From Alisma plantago-aquatica (taxonomy: Eukaryota; Streptophyta; Magnoliopsida; Alismatales; Alismataceae), in contig OY856409.1 of assembly GCA_963693085.1 (NCBI GenBank), positions 520,869,803 to 520,933,802 on the forward strand: DNA of 64,000 nt, written 5' to 3'. Positions 1 to 12,479 of this stretch are shown here, one piece after another. The position numbers and the translations under genes were made by a program. Every line of letters starts with the position of its first letter. Position 1 is the first letter of the stretch. The notes below the pieces were generated by a model. The model was not told the DNA's origin and searched no databases. It saw only the letters and a program-made list of their open reading frames with translations.

Positions 1-225
1 TAAAGTTATCTAGCTCGCCTTTTCAGATCCCCGCCTAAAAAAACTTATCATGCACCCTATCCTCAGGGTGTCAAAGAGTGAGGTCGAGAAAGAACATGCA
101 AGTTAATTCTTTGAGCTTGTCAATGCCCATTCTGACATTAAGATCTACAGTGCGTATGTCCCACGAAGGTGGTGGCAATAATCTTGCTCATGATACTCTA
201 CCTTCTGATCTGATGTAGAAAACAT

Positions 226-552
226 TTACATCCAGAACAATATGTAGAAATCACAGTCGTTGTAGCCTAGTGCTTGTTGAGGGCCCCTGTGATAGAACTA
301 TATTTCATCTGGGAGGCCCACGACAAACATTCATATTAGATCAACAATTTCCTATGCGACTTTCTATTCAGTAATAATTTTAGCTATCTTGTGATGTGTT
401 GTTCTCTTCAAGTTAAATAGAGCATCTAAGATATTGTATAAGATCATCTTTTGAGCCTTTATATCAACTGATAGAAGTGTCCAATGTCCATCATGCATAA
501 TGGGTACAAATATAAAGTGGGGGACATATACTTTAAGTGATTCGTTAGTCAT
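226..552 (-). pseudogene. Ulp1/C48-type cysteine peptidase relic
   Basis: On the minus strand, 552 down to 364 is open and reads like the core of a Ulp1/SENP-type peptidase: a hydrophobic stretch, then GHWTLLSVD with the presumed catalytic His at 484-486. Four in-frame stops follow. The same frame then resumes with a Gln-containing stretch and NDC, giving the presumed catalytic Cys at 253-255. His-to-Cys spacing is 77 codons, plausible for this family. Active family members cleave SUMO-like modifiers. In plants, captured Ulp1 domains are common in transposons, especially some Mutator-like elements. With in-frame stops this copy cannot make an enzyme. It is the 3' end of the old minus-strand unit that continues at 11575-13440. 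Family call is fairly sure; the host element type is not. Confidence 0.6.
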
Positions 553-837
553 TGGAGCTCCCTCAAATCTTTCTTATGGATTATGTCCCATATGATATTG
601 TAGAACTCCATATATACATCATTGAGTTCGTCAGCTAAAAGTAACTGGCAGGTCGTCATGCAATTGATTGTCATATAACCTCCAAAAATAAGTATCTCAT
701 AGAGGTCTAGCTGTAGGACCTGGACATTGTCCTATTAAAAATGGTGACAATTTCATCATCTTGCGGCCTAAGTTCTTCTATGATGAAAGTCAAAATTTCT
801 ATCGACAACCTATAGCAAGCATTTTTATCAAAAATTT

Positions 838-1298
838 TTGAGTGTGGGTTTTATCAGATTGGTTGGTTCTAGTTCATCTGTGTTGTTGTCCTCTGGTACA
901 ATGGTTGCATCATCTTTATTTTCCCCTTCTTCTTCTACCCCTTCCTTTTCTATCTCTTGGTGGGAGGTGATTGGGGCATCATCTTCTTCATGGTTGGATA
1001 TTTCCTCATCTGCCTCTGGTTCGTAGATCTTATATTGAGATGGGGAAGTAGCTGATGCTATTTCATAAGTAGATTCAAGAACTTTGAAGGGGCGAGCCTG
1101 GGTCTATTTAGGATTAACTTCAGAAGCCACTTGTTTGTCTTTCTCTTCCTCTACGGGTGGGTTGGGAGGGATGGATATTTCTGGTTGAGGAGGTGATGGT
1201 GACTGTGGCTGGGAGGGAGGAACCACCAGGCTGGTTATACTATTGTTTGGAGGGGGGCTTCTATTTCTGTCTCTAGATTTTTTAGTTGTTCCCTCCAT
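838..1298 (-). pseudogene. Pro-rich and acidic linker of the Ulp1-type unit
   Basis: Reading from 1298 down, the minus strand encodes a short basic start, then a Pro/Ser-rich stretch (repeated SPPP, PPQP and PPNPP-like runs), then an acidic stretch rich in Glu and Asp that stays open to about 838 in an adjoining frame. Low-complexity linkers of this sort lie between conserved blocks in many plant transposon proteins that end in a Ulp1 domain. No enzymatic motif is visible. It lies upstream, in minus-strand terms, of the peptidase relic, so it probably belongs to the same reading unit. It could instead be a chance open stretch in biased sequence. Confidence 0.35.
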
Positions 1299-3093
1299 GG
1301 AGTTTATTTAGGGATGGGAATGAGAGTATACATCCTTCTTAGGATGTACTCCATGCTCTCATTGTGGAAGAATCTTCTATCATGGAAGACCTCCATCACA
1401 TACTTCCCTCATAGGGCATGGAAGTTTTCATTTACAATATATTCAAGAGGAATTCCCCTATTTAGTGCTTCAATCATTCTTAGCACAATGAATGTGATGC
1501 CCTATGAATCTTGCATTTCCTAGGGTACTCTACAATTATTGTATATCTCCCTCCAGTTGGGATGATACCAAACACCTAACCCTTGTATAAGGCATTTCAA
1601 GTGTGTGGGGATTTCTTATAACATCCTATGTTCTAGCTTCTTGAAGACCATCATTCCACATGGTAGGTCTTTACATTGTAATTGTAGGTAACAACCCACC
1701 TAGTGGAAAGATCCACCATGGTCAGAAGCTAATGATTGAAGGCCTTGAAAGGGAGAGTTATGAACTGTAGCTTCTTTGTTTTGTTCAAAGTATCCTAGAA
1801 CTCTTCAACTAAGGCAACTTTGTAAATTTTCACGTACAAATGAGCATGAAGAGTTGATGTGGTGTTGAAAACGGGGCCTATTTTGTCCGTATACATATAT
1901 TCTTCAATTATTATTCCACAAAGGACTTTGAAAAAACCTTGATGATGGACACCTTATGTCTAAAAGTTGATTGCATGCCGTCCCTTGTTAGATAGTATAT
2001 ATTATTGTTGTAGCTGATATCTTATCTTAGTTTATCATCATCAAGAATAATAGCTAGAACATGGATGTCATGGAGCAACATCCCTGATACTGATGTCATG
2101 TCCAAGTCCTTCATTTTATACAACCATGGTGGTGGTGCTGTCGGGTTTATATCATCCATCGCTAGTTGTTTGGGAAACACTGTATTGCCTATTTTTTGGG
2201 GGCTTTATTGAAAACCCAGTTCATGTTTCCCGGATCTGTGTTCAAAATTATCTCTTCTATTTCCACCTCAAAAGGATTTAGACGAACTCCTCCTTTAATC
2301 AGTTCCTCCAAAAATAATTCATTGACAAAGTCTTCATACTCTGTTGGAGGTGGCGGATCCTTATAGTCGAATAAAGGGTCTAACCAGTTCATTATGTCCT
2401 CTGTTGTTTCTGGCTCCTCCCCCTCATATCTATTTATTTCAAGATGATCCCATTTTCACTAGCTGCCTCAACAATTTTGGTAAAATGACTTGCTCAAGAA
2501 TTTCCAAGATATCCTAATTTCCCTTTTCTATAGGTTCTTCCTCTAGGAATTTGTTAGTGGAGTTCCCTGGCGAGACTGGGAAATATGTGTCATTTTTCTC
2601 TCTAGAAGGCACTCCCATACTTTGTACAAAATCCTCCTCCCTCTATTAAGAAGATAGCTCTGCTTGTGGCATCTTTTTCTAGAGGTGGTGTAGCCTTGCC
2701 GATATCATAGTTTGTCTAGCACCCTATCTATTTTGAGTTGCATATCAATGTTGTCCATGGTCGATGAGGAGGCCTCCTCATTGGCAATTCGATGTCTTTT
2801 TGGTAATTTTTCTTTGTGGGAATGTGATTTTGTGGGTTCCTCCTTCCACTTTCTCTCTTCAGTGTGAATCCACTCATTTTCTCATTATAGGTCATCCCGC
2901 TCCTAGCATAGAAGAGTGAGCTATTTAGTCATGCCTACCAGAGATTCCATTACCCAAATTTGGTTTGCAGCTAAGAGCTGCATCTGTTGAGTAGGGTTAG
3001 CAATGGCTGCATGTCTGATGTTATCTTCTCAACCTACAAAGTTAGTGTAGATATATTTATAGTTAAATTTAAAATATTTGGGATAGAGTTAGA
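1299..3093 (-). other. Eroded middle part of the Ulp1-type unit
   Basis: No long frame survives. The best piece is 67 codons on the minus strand at 2189-2392, acidic and Pro-containing, without a motif I recognise. Fragments between 2400 and 3050 carry similar Asp/Glu/Ser-rich minus-strand readings in changing frames. I treat the stretch as decayed coding sequence of the element that also covers 11575-13440, but nothing in it proves a function. Confidence 0.3.
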
Positions 3094-3098
3094 GATGG
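3094..3098. repeat. Target-site duplication, left copy (GATGG)
   Basis: These five bases precede the TGTGA start of the 5' LTR. They match GATGT at 11575-11579, right after the 3' LTR, at four of five positions. The mismatch fits the visible divergence between the two LTRs. Confidence 0.55.
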
Positions 3099-6000
3099 TG
3101 TGAAGGAGTGGATTATACCTTAATTTTGAGGATGCAATTTCTTTTAAGGAGTGTAGGATGTGATGGACTGCAATTTTGGAGTATGTGGATAATTAATGAG
3201 ACAATGCGATCCATTTATTGGAGTTATATTAAGAGTGACAAGTATTTGATGAAATTTGGAGAATGCTTGCCATTACAATGTTATGGTTAAGATCCCTATA
3301 TATTTATCTTTTAATATATTTATTTGAATGAATAGACAATCAAGTGTTTCCATCAAATTCAATTACAATGTAGCTCAAGTTCTAAGGAAGCTATGCTTAA
3401 AATTTTAGGACAATTGGATATTTCTAGAAGAAGTAATTTAGGTTTAAAATGGTGAAATAATGTGTATTATAAGTGATTGATAGACCTAATTTTAATAGTT
3501 TCAGCTTAAGTTAGGTTGTGTCATGACAATTGATCCTTGACTATGCCTGCATGGTCAATTTATGGTCCAAGATCCTTAATCTTGCAGTGATGGTTGTGAG
3601 ATGGGAAAGCCACGAATCACATCATCTTATGGGGTATTTTTGGCCCTTCGATGTAATCTAACGGTAGAGAGATCATCTCCTACCTTGCGGTTATTACATT
3701 GACTACAGGCAGTGACCATGACATCGTGGTACCCATTAATCCTGGGGTGAAGATTGAAGCTGACCGTGGAATTTGAATCCTCTACTCAACATGACTTATT
3801 TGACCCCTTTTTGTAGTCATGGTGTGTAGTGAACAAAGAGAACAAGCTCCCAGTTTCCCATGCCTCTCCACCGCATTCTTCAGATCATGGTGGAGGAATG
3901 AAGCAGAGGTAGAGAGGAGACTAAAAGGTAGTTGAAGGAAGTCTAAGTAGAATAAAACCAAGATCTAGTCTAGGGAAAATAGATCCCTCCATCCCCACAT
4001 CTTTTAGTAGTGGTTTTGATGGTGGTTTAAGGGAACCTCATCGGAGTAGAAGACAGAGCATGTGGGAGTGCTTGGAGTGCCTATTTCTAAGAAAGGAGGA
4101 TGTAGGTGATAAATTGGAGGCCTTATCATGCTTCCTGACATATCATTTTGGAGCTTCATATGGAAGAGGCTTTATGGCTCTTTCCTCCATCGCAGTAGAG
4201 AGTAACATCGACGGGCTTGTGGAAGCAAATCTATAGAGGAAAATCCAAGGATTAATGTAGTCATGGAGGTCTGGACGAAGTCGCCAGGCTAGAGGCAACC
4301 TTAGGATATGATGAGAAGCACTCCTAAGCGGTTGATTGCTCATCGGAGTAGTCCTGTTTGGTAGCGCTGTGAACACAAACACGCACACACAGTGCGATCA
4401 TGAGTGAAGGGGGAAAGAGAACTAGTCAGCCAACTGAGAACTGGCTAAAACCTAGACCGTTGGGCTCACAAAAAACCACTAGCAAGTGGAGCCACACCCT
4501 ATTGGGGCGACGTGGAGGCACATTATTGGATGAAAAAGGTAAAATCTTAGAAAATGCTCAAATCTTAGATAATTCATAGAAATTAGCACGTTCATCTAAA
4601 AAACACAAATAAGGTATCAAAATTCTCAGAAAATACATTTAGCACATTGAAATTGTAAAATAGGCTTTTGACGCACTAATGTCAGGAATATCATGTAAGT
4701 CATGTAATGCTTATATCATGTGTAATAAATATTAGATGATGACCCAAAATTATGATAAGGCACCAATAACTCTCAAATGTTACATATAATCGATAGCATG
4801 TCACATATGATCATGTTTGGACATGTAATGATGTAATTTGTTTAATACGCCTAATTAGGATTAATAACCCTACATAAAATGTAGTAATTATGTTTATAAT
4901 CAATAAATGTTGGAAGTTCCATAATATATTCATAATAACATATGGAAAATGATGTGTAACCAATATATCAATCTTATGCATGAGATTCGTGTTATATAAT
5001 AATGACTCATATACATAATGAGAAACCCTAACAAGGATTAATGAATATAATATAGAGTTAGTATATGCATAAATTGATATGTAATCAAATTACCAGATTA
5101 TGTAACATAATCTAGAATCTAAGACCAATAACTTGATTCTAAAAAGATAAGACAAGTAATGATGGGAATATCCTAATGACTAAGTCAAACCCTAACATGA
5201 ATTCGATTAGGGTTAAGATAGGATATAAGGTGATGAAGAATCTAATGCATGGCATGTATCACCTTGTCTTAATCATGTTTGACCAAGGTTAGAGTTGATA
5301 TCAGGAATATGATGATTAGGCTATCTTGTTTAAAGGTACACTTTACCTCTTACTTGGCCTACTATTTAGTATGGTTGTATCATATGTGTACAAGCACTTG
5401 TCATATGATATTGGATGAAATGATGGTTCCTCTATGTTATCTTGCTTGATTTGCCATACATTTAGTTATGAACACATAAAACATAATATATCTGTTCCAT
5501 TATATGAAAGCACTAATTCTCTTTGGTAGCATAGTGCTAGAAAGTGATCATTATCTTTGGTAGCAGATCACATTGTACAATGATCTAACTCTTTGGTAGT
5601 AGATCGTATGGCCTTGCATCTCAAACTCTTTGGTAGCTAAGATGGTGCATTATTCCCTCAGGTGGCAAATGCATGGATGGCATAATGGAAAATGTGCCTA
5701 AAATATGTGTTTTCTTTTTTTAATAAACATTCTTTGTTCAAGTATGATTTTGTCATATTTGTTTATTATGGCCAAGTTCTAGTTTTATCTCATTGCCAAG
5801 TCTTAGTAACAAGATGTATACAAAAAGACACACAGGCATACCCAGTACAATATTTTAGAATATTGTGCTGACTATACCACATGTAATATTTTATTTAGGT
5901 TGTAGACATGTGCTCTTGAAGAACCATGATAGTTAAGATTTGTGTGGTGAGCTAATGTACTGGTGGACCTATTATCTTAAGATCATGTTTTAGAATGTAG

Positions 6001-6269
6001 TATATGTATATGGAAATGTTCATTATTCAATTTGTAAAATCCAATGTTGTAACAATTCATTTTGTAATTATATGTTGAATGGTGAGCTTGTGTTTTTGTG
6101 GTTTGTTTATTATTCATGTGCATGTGATACTATTATTTCCTATGACTCCCTTGATTTTCTTCTTCTTGTCCTAGTGTGAGGTGTTTGAATTGGGATCCTC
6201 ACCAAGGTGAGGGTTTCAATTTGGACGTCACACGTGTGGTCAAGGCATTGAAAATTTAGGGTCGTCACA
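3099..6269 (+). repeat. 5' LTR of the LARD-like element
   Basis: Matches 8502-11574 collinearly over its whole length. Ends are TGTGA and TCACA, a 5-bp terminal inverted repeat. Landmarks shared with the other copy include the segment near 4540, the TTTGGTAG cluster at 5519-5640 and the TC-rich stretch near 6140-6180. The right copy is about 100 bp shorter. A tract resembling the polypurine tract lies about 50 bp inside the left edge. Confidence 0.85.
5519..5640 (+). repeat. TTTGGTAG mini-repeat cluster in 5' LTR
   Basis: CTTTGGTAG occurs four times, at about 5521, 5555, 5593 and 5628. Three copies are followed by AGATC-, TAGATC- or TAAGAT-like sequence. The spacing of roughly 34-38 bp suggests a degenerate tandem repeat. 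The corresponding 3' LTR cluster is at 10828-10955. Confidence 0.6.
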
Positions 6270-6271
6270 TG

Positions 6272-6283
6272 TGGTATCAGAGC
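6272..6283 (+). other. Primer-binding site, tRNA-iMet type
   Basis: TGGTATCAGAGC lies two bases after the 5' LTR. This is the standard plant primer site complementary to the 3' end of initiator tRNA-Met and fixes the 5' LTR boundary and the plus-strand orientation. Confidence 0.9.
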
Positions 6284-8482
6284 ATGAACAATAACAAAGT
6301 ATGGCATTTTCTCATTATGCAACTCAAAACTAAGGAACCTTAAACTTGATAACCTTTAGATTAGATTAGTCATCTTTTAGAGACTAGATTTGGCTTAGCC
6401 TCTAGGTCAGAACCTAGATGTCTGAGAATTAGGTCTAGACTAGTGCTTGTTTTATAGCAAGTATTAAGATGCCATTATTTTCTTATAATGTGGTGGTATG
6501 GGACGTCACATTATTAGGAGATGATGTGCATCAAGAGAAGAGAAATCCTAGACATACATCACTCATTGTCTAGGGTAGCTACACTAGTCTACATTGTGTT
6601 CTCATCCTTTTCACTAGGTGCATGGAACTAGAAGATCTACTATGTGTGGGACACTCATTTTATGGATTTTGTTTTTGATTCCAATCAGATCAAACCTTGA
6701 TAGTTTTCTCTGACACATGTTTTATCAGAGAAAAAATATATATTATTTTATATATATATGTAAGTAAATACAAAAATGTGTCCCCACACACGTACGAGTA
6801 GGAGGTGGTCATGCAACCTAAGTGAAAGTGAGTGACATTAGTCTAAAAGAGAGAGTAATTCTAGATTATATGTCTATAGCCTTGTTGAAATATATGATAG
6901 ATGGAATAGCTCAAATAAGATTAGATGATGATCCAAGTCTTATATAGGTGATATAAGATGGACTATGATGATCAATGTTTATCTTTTAGGATTAACGTTC
7001 AATTTTGAGGTTTTGGCATAAGTCTTGATGATGAAAGTAATTATGTATGCATAAGTTAAGATAAGTTAAGTTAGGATAACATATGAATCGACAAGAGCCT
7101 CAATCTCTTTTTCAAAGGAGGACCTCTAGTGTTGGAACATGTTATAGGGTTAACTCCAGAGAGAGTGAGACCCAGAGGGAGGTTAGAGTACCTTAACTCC
7201 AAGTTATGAGAATTATGAGAAATATGTGTTATGATATATCCTAAACTAGACTGCTCTTGAGTGATGGAGTTGATTCACTTTATACATGATTCCTATAGTC
7301 TTGTTGAACCCTAAATGTCCTTGGTAGGACCAAACCCTAGAGTCAGAGGAAGGCTGGTTATGCATGCATATGTGAACAAGGAAATATGAGAACCTACCAT
7401 CTGGGTAAGGGAGAGAGAATACCAAGACACTAGATGAGGTAAAATTGTGTTAGTTTCTATGAAATCCTCTTGCTGGGGTTGGTGGTTCCCTGTAGGACTC
7501 TAGTGGTATATATAAGATAGAGAGTTGGAAAATAGTATCTCATGGGTAGAGATCTATGAAGAGAATTTCATATCATGTTTTAGTTTGTTCTAATGTGGCT
7601 AGAGCTTGTAAAGTAATCAACTAGTGCCAATGAGGGAATCTAAGAACCCTAGACTAAAAGAGGGAAGATAAAGTTTGTGTTTATGAGATACTCATAGAGT
7701 TGAGTGAGTTCAGAGAGGATGAGCATGACACAATCCTCATAATACAGGTCATGAGAACCTCAAATGGACTAGATAAAGTTTTGATATATGTTTGACAAGC
7801 CACTTGTATAAGTTTGTTCAGAACAACCATGATATAATATACATAAGAATGTGATATTATCTTGAGAGGTGATATAAGTAGATATGACATGGTGGAAAAC
7901 CCTAGTGATGGTTTGATAGACTTGTATGTTTAGATGGCTAACCTTATACATGAATAATGATCATGTGACATAATATTGTTGGTTGATCTTGTGATGAAAT
8001 CACTACTAAAGTTTGTAACCTAAATATGAGAAATGAGAAATGAAATTATACTAATGACATATGCTAGATCAGGTGCTAACATTAGTGTTTAATGAATCAA
8101 TTAAATATGTTCTAAGAATTAGGACAACATAATGATGATGGAACCATTATATGATATAGATGGAAAAAGTGGGTTAATTATAGTTAACTCCATCTTAAAA
8201 GTATATGTTAATGTTGTAACTTCATGCTTCAGAAAAATATGTATGTAAATCCAAATGTTGATATATAATGATGTAACCTAAGCTTCTAAACATATGTTGC
8301 AACCTTAAGTGAAGCAATGATTCACCTTCGTTTTGATATAATCCCCCTAAGAGTGGTACATATATGTTTATGGATATGTTGTTTGTGGAAATGTTGCACC
8401 TAGAGTGGTGTCCTACATGTAGGGGAGGACCTTTTGGTTTTTACTTGGAGTATGATAATGACTTAATTTTGATGAAAAAATT
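6284..8482 (+). other. Non-coding interior of the LARD-like element
   Basis: AT-rich sequence with stops in all frames and no recognisable gag or pol residue motif. I see no tandem repeat or strong hairpin. It presumably holds the packaging and dimerisation signals needed for mobilisation in trans, but none can be pointed to. Confidence 0.55.
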
Positions 8483-8501
8483 TCTTTTTAGAGGTATATC
8501 A
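8483..8501 (+). other. Polypurine tract region before 3' LTR
   Basis: A T-rich run followed by AGAGGTATATCA stands immediately before the TGTGAAGG start of the 3' LTR, where plus-strand priming would begin. A very similar T-rich/purine block recurs about 50 bp downstream inside the LTR. Confidence 0.6.
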
Positions 8502-11500
8502 TGTGAAGGACTGGATTATAGCCTAATTTTGAGGACAAATTTTCTTTTAAGGTGTGTAGGATGTGATGGACTAAACTTTTGGAGTATGTAGATAACTAAT
8601 GAGATAATGGGATTCATTTATTGGAGTTATATTAAGAGTGATAAGTATTTGATGAAATTTGGAGAATTCTCGCCATTATAATGTTATGGTTAAGATCGCT
8701 ATATTTATGTCTTTTGAGGTATTTATTTGACTGACCAGACATTTGAGTGTTGACACCAAATTCAAGTACAACATAGTTTGAGTTTTAAGTAAGATATGGT
8801 TAAAATTTTAGAGAAGTTTTTTAGGTTTGAAATGTGTGAAATAATGTGTATTATCAGTGATTGATAGACCTAAATAGTTTCAGCCTAAGTTAGGATGTGT
8901 CACACCAACCGATCCTTGACTGGGCCTGTGTGGTTAGTTTATGGCCCTAGATCTTGATCTTGTGGTGATGGATATGAGATGGGAAATCTACATATCAAGT
9001 CATCTTATAGGGTATTTCTGGCCCTTTGATGTAATCTGATGGTAGAGAGATCATATCCTACCTTGCGGTTATTATCTTGACTGTAAGCAGTGACCACGAC
9101 ATCATGGTACATGTTGATTGTGGAGGTGATGATTGAAACCGACCACAAAATTTGAATCCCGTACTCGACACAACCTATTTGACCCCTTTTTGTAGTTGTG
9201 GTGTCTAGTGAATAGGGAGAACAAGCTCTCGATTTACCATGCCTCTCCATGTTGTTCTTTAGGTCATGGAGGAGGAATGAAGTAGAGGTAGAGAGGAGAT
9301 TAGAAGGTAGTTGAAGGAAGTCTAAGTAGAGTAAAACTGAGGTCTAGTCCAGGGAAAATAGATCCCTCTATCCCCATAATTTTTAGTGGTGGTTTTGATG
9401 GTGGCCAATGGGAACCTCACCGAAGAAGAAGACAAAGGATGTGGGAGTGCTTGGAGCACCAATTTCTTAGAAAGGAGGCTATGGATGATAACTTGTAGGC
9501 TCTAGCATGCTTCCTAATGTATCAATTTTGAGCTTCAGTGAGTAGAGGCTTTGTGCCTCTTTCCTCCTCCGTAGCAGGGAGAAGTGCAAACTGACTTCTG
9601 GAAACAGATATTTAGAGGAAAATCCAAGGATCAATGGATTTGTGGAGGTCTGGACAAAGTCATTAGATCCAGAGGTGGCCTTAGGAGCTGATGAGAAGCA
9701 CTCATGAGCAATTGATTGCTCACATGAGTAGTCCTATGTGGAAACACTATGGATACAAATGCACACACATAATGCAATAATGAGAAAAGGGGGAGAAGAG
9801 AGGAGGACCACTCCAGTCACCCAACTAAGAGCCAGCCAAAACCAAGACCACCCGACTCATAGCAAACTACTAGCAAGTGGAGGCCTGCTGGGGTGGAACG
9901 ACGACACATTATTGGCGTAAACATGTAAAATCTCAAAAAATACTCAAATCTTAGATAATTCATAGAAATTATAACGTTCATATGAAAAATACAAATAAGG
10001 TATCAATATTTTGAGAAAAATATGTTTGACATAATGAAATTGTAAAATCAAGTTTTTGATGCACAAATGTTAGGAAATAAATATTAGACGATGACCCAAA
10101 ATTATGACAAGGCACCATTAACGCTCAAATGTTATGTATAATCCATATCATGTCATATATGATCATGTTTAGACATGTAATGATGTAATTTGTTTAATAT
10201 GCCTAATTAGGATTAATAACCCTACATAAAATGCAATAATTATGTTTATGCTCAATAAATGTTGGAATTTCCAAAATATGTTCATAATAGCATATGGAAA
10301 ATTATGTGTAACCAATACATCAATCTTATGCACAAAATTCATGTTATATAATGATGACTCATATACATAGTGAGAAACCTTAACAAGGGTTAATGAATAT
10401 AATATAGGGTTAGCATATGCATAATCATGTTATGTAACATAAGTTGGAATATATGACCAGTAACCTGATTTTAAGAAGATAAGCCAAGTAATGATGGGAA
10501 TATCCTAATGACTAAGTCAAACCCTAACATGAAGTCGATTAGGGTTAAGATAGGATATACAGAGATGAAGAATCTAATGCATGCCATGTATCACCTTGTC
10601 TTAATTAGGTTTGACCAAGGTTAGAGTTGATATTGGGAATATGATGATTAGGCTATCTCGTTTCAAGGTACACTTTACCTCTTACTTGGCCTACTATTTA
10701 GTATGGTTATATTATATCTATACAAGCACTTGGCATATGACTCTATTATTTTTCTTGATTTTCTGTACATATAGTTATGAACACATGAAACATAATATAT
10801 CTATTCCATTATATAAAATCACTAATTCTCATTGGCAGCTTAGTGCTGGAAAGTGATCGTTCTCTTTGGAAACAGATGACATCGTACAATGATCTAACTC
10901 TTTGGTAGTAGATCGTATGGCCTTACATATCAAACTCTTTGGTATATGAGATGATGCATTATTCCCTTAGATGGAAAATGCATGGATGATATAATGGAAA
11001 ATGTTTCGAAAATATGTGTTCTCTTTTGTTAATAAAAATTCTTTGTGCAAGTATGCTTTTTTTTATATTGGTTTATTACTTCCAAGTTTTGGTTTTGTCT
11101 TATTGCCAAGTCTTAGTATTAAGAGGACATATAAAAAACACATAGGCATACCCAATACAATATTTTATAACATTGTGCTGATGACTACCACGTAATTTTT
11201 GGTTAGGTTGTGGACATGTGCTCTTGAAGAACCATGATAGTTAAGAGTTGTGTGGCGAGCTGATGTACATGTGGACCTATTATCTTAAGATCATATTTTA
11301 GAATGTAATATGTGCATATGTAAATGTTCATTATTCAATTTGTAATATCAAATGTTGTTACAATTCATTTTGTAATTATATGAATGGTGAACTTGTATTG
11401 TTGTGGTTTGTTTATTGTTCATGTGCATGTGCTACTGTTGTTTCCTATGACTCCCTTTATTTTCTTCTTCTTGGCCTAATGTGAGATGTTTGAGTTGGGA

Positions 11501-11574
11501 TCCTCACTGAGGTGAATGTTTCAATTTAGACGTCACTTGTGTGGTAAAGGTGTTGAAATTTTAGGGACATCACC
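8502..11574 (+). repeat. 3' LTR of the LARD-like element
   Basis: Right copy of the long terminal repeat. It starts TGTGAAGG as the left copy does and ends TCACC, one change from TCACA. It contains the counterpart TTTGGTAG cluster at 10828-10955. Divergence from the left copy is easily visible in almost every line. Confidence 0.85.
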
Positions 11575-11579
11575 GATGT
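11575..11579. repeat. Target-site duplication, right copy (GATGT)
   Basis: Follows the 3' LTR end directly and pairs with GATGG at 3094-3098, four of five bases. Beyond it the interrupted minus-strand coding sequence resumes. Confidence 0.55.
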
Positions 11580-12168
11580 TCTCATAGAGGTCATCTATTT
11601 CTTGCCCTATCTCCACGAATTTCACTACAACATGGGCTAATTGTGGTTTCTCCTTAGGCTTCTTTGAGTTTGCCTCTTGCTTGACTTCCTTGGCTTGGAT
11701 AGATATTTCTTGTCCCCTAATCATGTGTAGGCTTTTCTCAGTCTCATATCTTGACACACGCTACCCTTTTTTTTGAGGTTTCCCTTCCTGGAACCTCCCT
11801 TTTAGAATTGTAATCAGGGAAGACTTGTTTCTCATTGTGTCCATTATTTTCTTGTCGACACCTTGGCTGTCTGGTACATCATCCATGTCATTGTTATTTG
11901 ACCCCCTAGAAGTAGTGTGGCTTGAGGCCATACTTTCTTTCATGGAGGATTCTCTGGTCTCCTCATGTTTTGCTTCTATTGGTATCTTTGATATATCATT
12001 TCTATTTGTATCAATAGAATTTGATATTAGGTCAGCACCAGGTAGAACCTCTGTTCGTATCTCTGGGATACTGGTGGATGTTGTATTTGCTGGGGGTTCT
12101 ACCTCTTCTACTTCTAGATTTACTACCTCAGGAGTGGGGGATTTATTGCATTTTGTCTTAGTCACCAT
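11575..12168 (-). pseudogene. Unknown transposon-type ORF fragments, hydrophilic
   Basis: Two minus-strand frames adjoin here: 135 codons at 11761-12168 and a Lys/Glu-rich stretch from 11757 down to the LARD insertion point at 11575. The larger one is rich in Glu, Asp, Ser, Thr and Lys, with no hydrophobic core or catalytic motif, as expected of a disordered linker. The smaller frame runs on into the 3' LTR only by accident. The unit originally continued into 3093 and below. I do not recognise the protein. Confidence 0.4.
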
Positions 12169-12479
12169 CTACTTTAAGAAGCAGATTATCACTCTTTTTT
12201 GTGCCATTTTTAGCTGTATCTTCAGTGGCTCGGATGACACTTGTTCACTTAGAGGTGGAAGGGGTTTGGCTCCATCTTTCATTTTTAAAATATCATCCTA
12301 CCTGAATAGGAGTTTGTCATAATCGTAATCTCTCTTTCGGGAAGGGAGAGTAAGTCCTTTTATCTACTAAATCTATAGAAGTACTTCTCCTTCTGCCTTG
12401 CTAATAAGTTTGTAGCAGTTAGATACTTGGTGTCGACCAACCTTTCCCCAATAAACTTGAGAAAGAATTCTAGCTGACT

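Larger units (their letters stand above)
3099..11574 (+). mobile_element. Non-autonomous LTR retrotransposon with 3 kb LTRs (LARD-like)
   Basis: An 8.5 kb element bounded by two long direct repeats that start TGTGA and end TCACA (TCACC in the right copy). A tRNA-iMet-type primer site follows the 5' LTR and a purine-rich tract precedes the 3' LTR. The 2.2 kb interior has no gag, protease, RT or integrase: the longest frames are about 60-75 codons and resemble nothing known. Very long LTRs with a non-coding interior define LARD-type plant elements, which depend on proteins of autonomous relatives. The LTR ends, PPT context and PBS resemble plant Ty3/gypsy chromovirus-type elements, but no protein is left to prove the parent. 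It interrupts the minus-strand Ulp1-type unit. The copies differ by many substitutions and indels, so this is one of the older insertions. Confidence 0.8.

Noticed and set aside
226..552. Proof of a Mutator-like DNA transposon from the Ulp1 domain.
   Set aside because: No MURA transposase, SWIM zinc finger or terminal inverted repeat is visible; Ulp1 domains occur in several element types and host genes.
6272..6283. TGGTATCAGAGC as the end of a tRNA-Met gene.
   Set aside because: No cloverleaf sequence surrounds it. Its position right after an LTR shows it to be a primer-binding site. The same holds at 43386 and 56832.
11001..11195. Hydrophobic 64-codon frame that could be a small membrane protein.
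   Set aside because: It lies in the 3' LTR of the LARD-like element; the matching 5' LTR segment does not keep the frame.
11825..12322. 165-codon plus-strand frame, hydrophobic and Ser-rich.
   Set aside because: It is the complement of the acidic and Ser/Thr-rich minus-strand ORF at 11761-12168; complements of such sequence often stay open. No motif.
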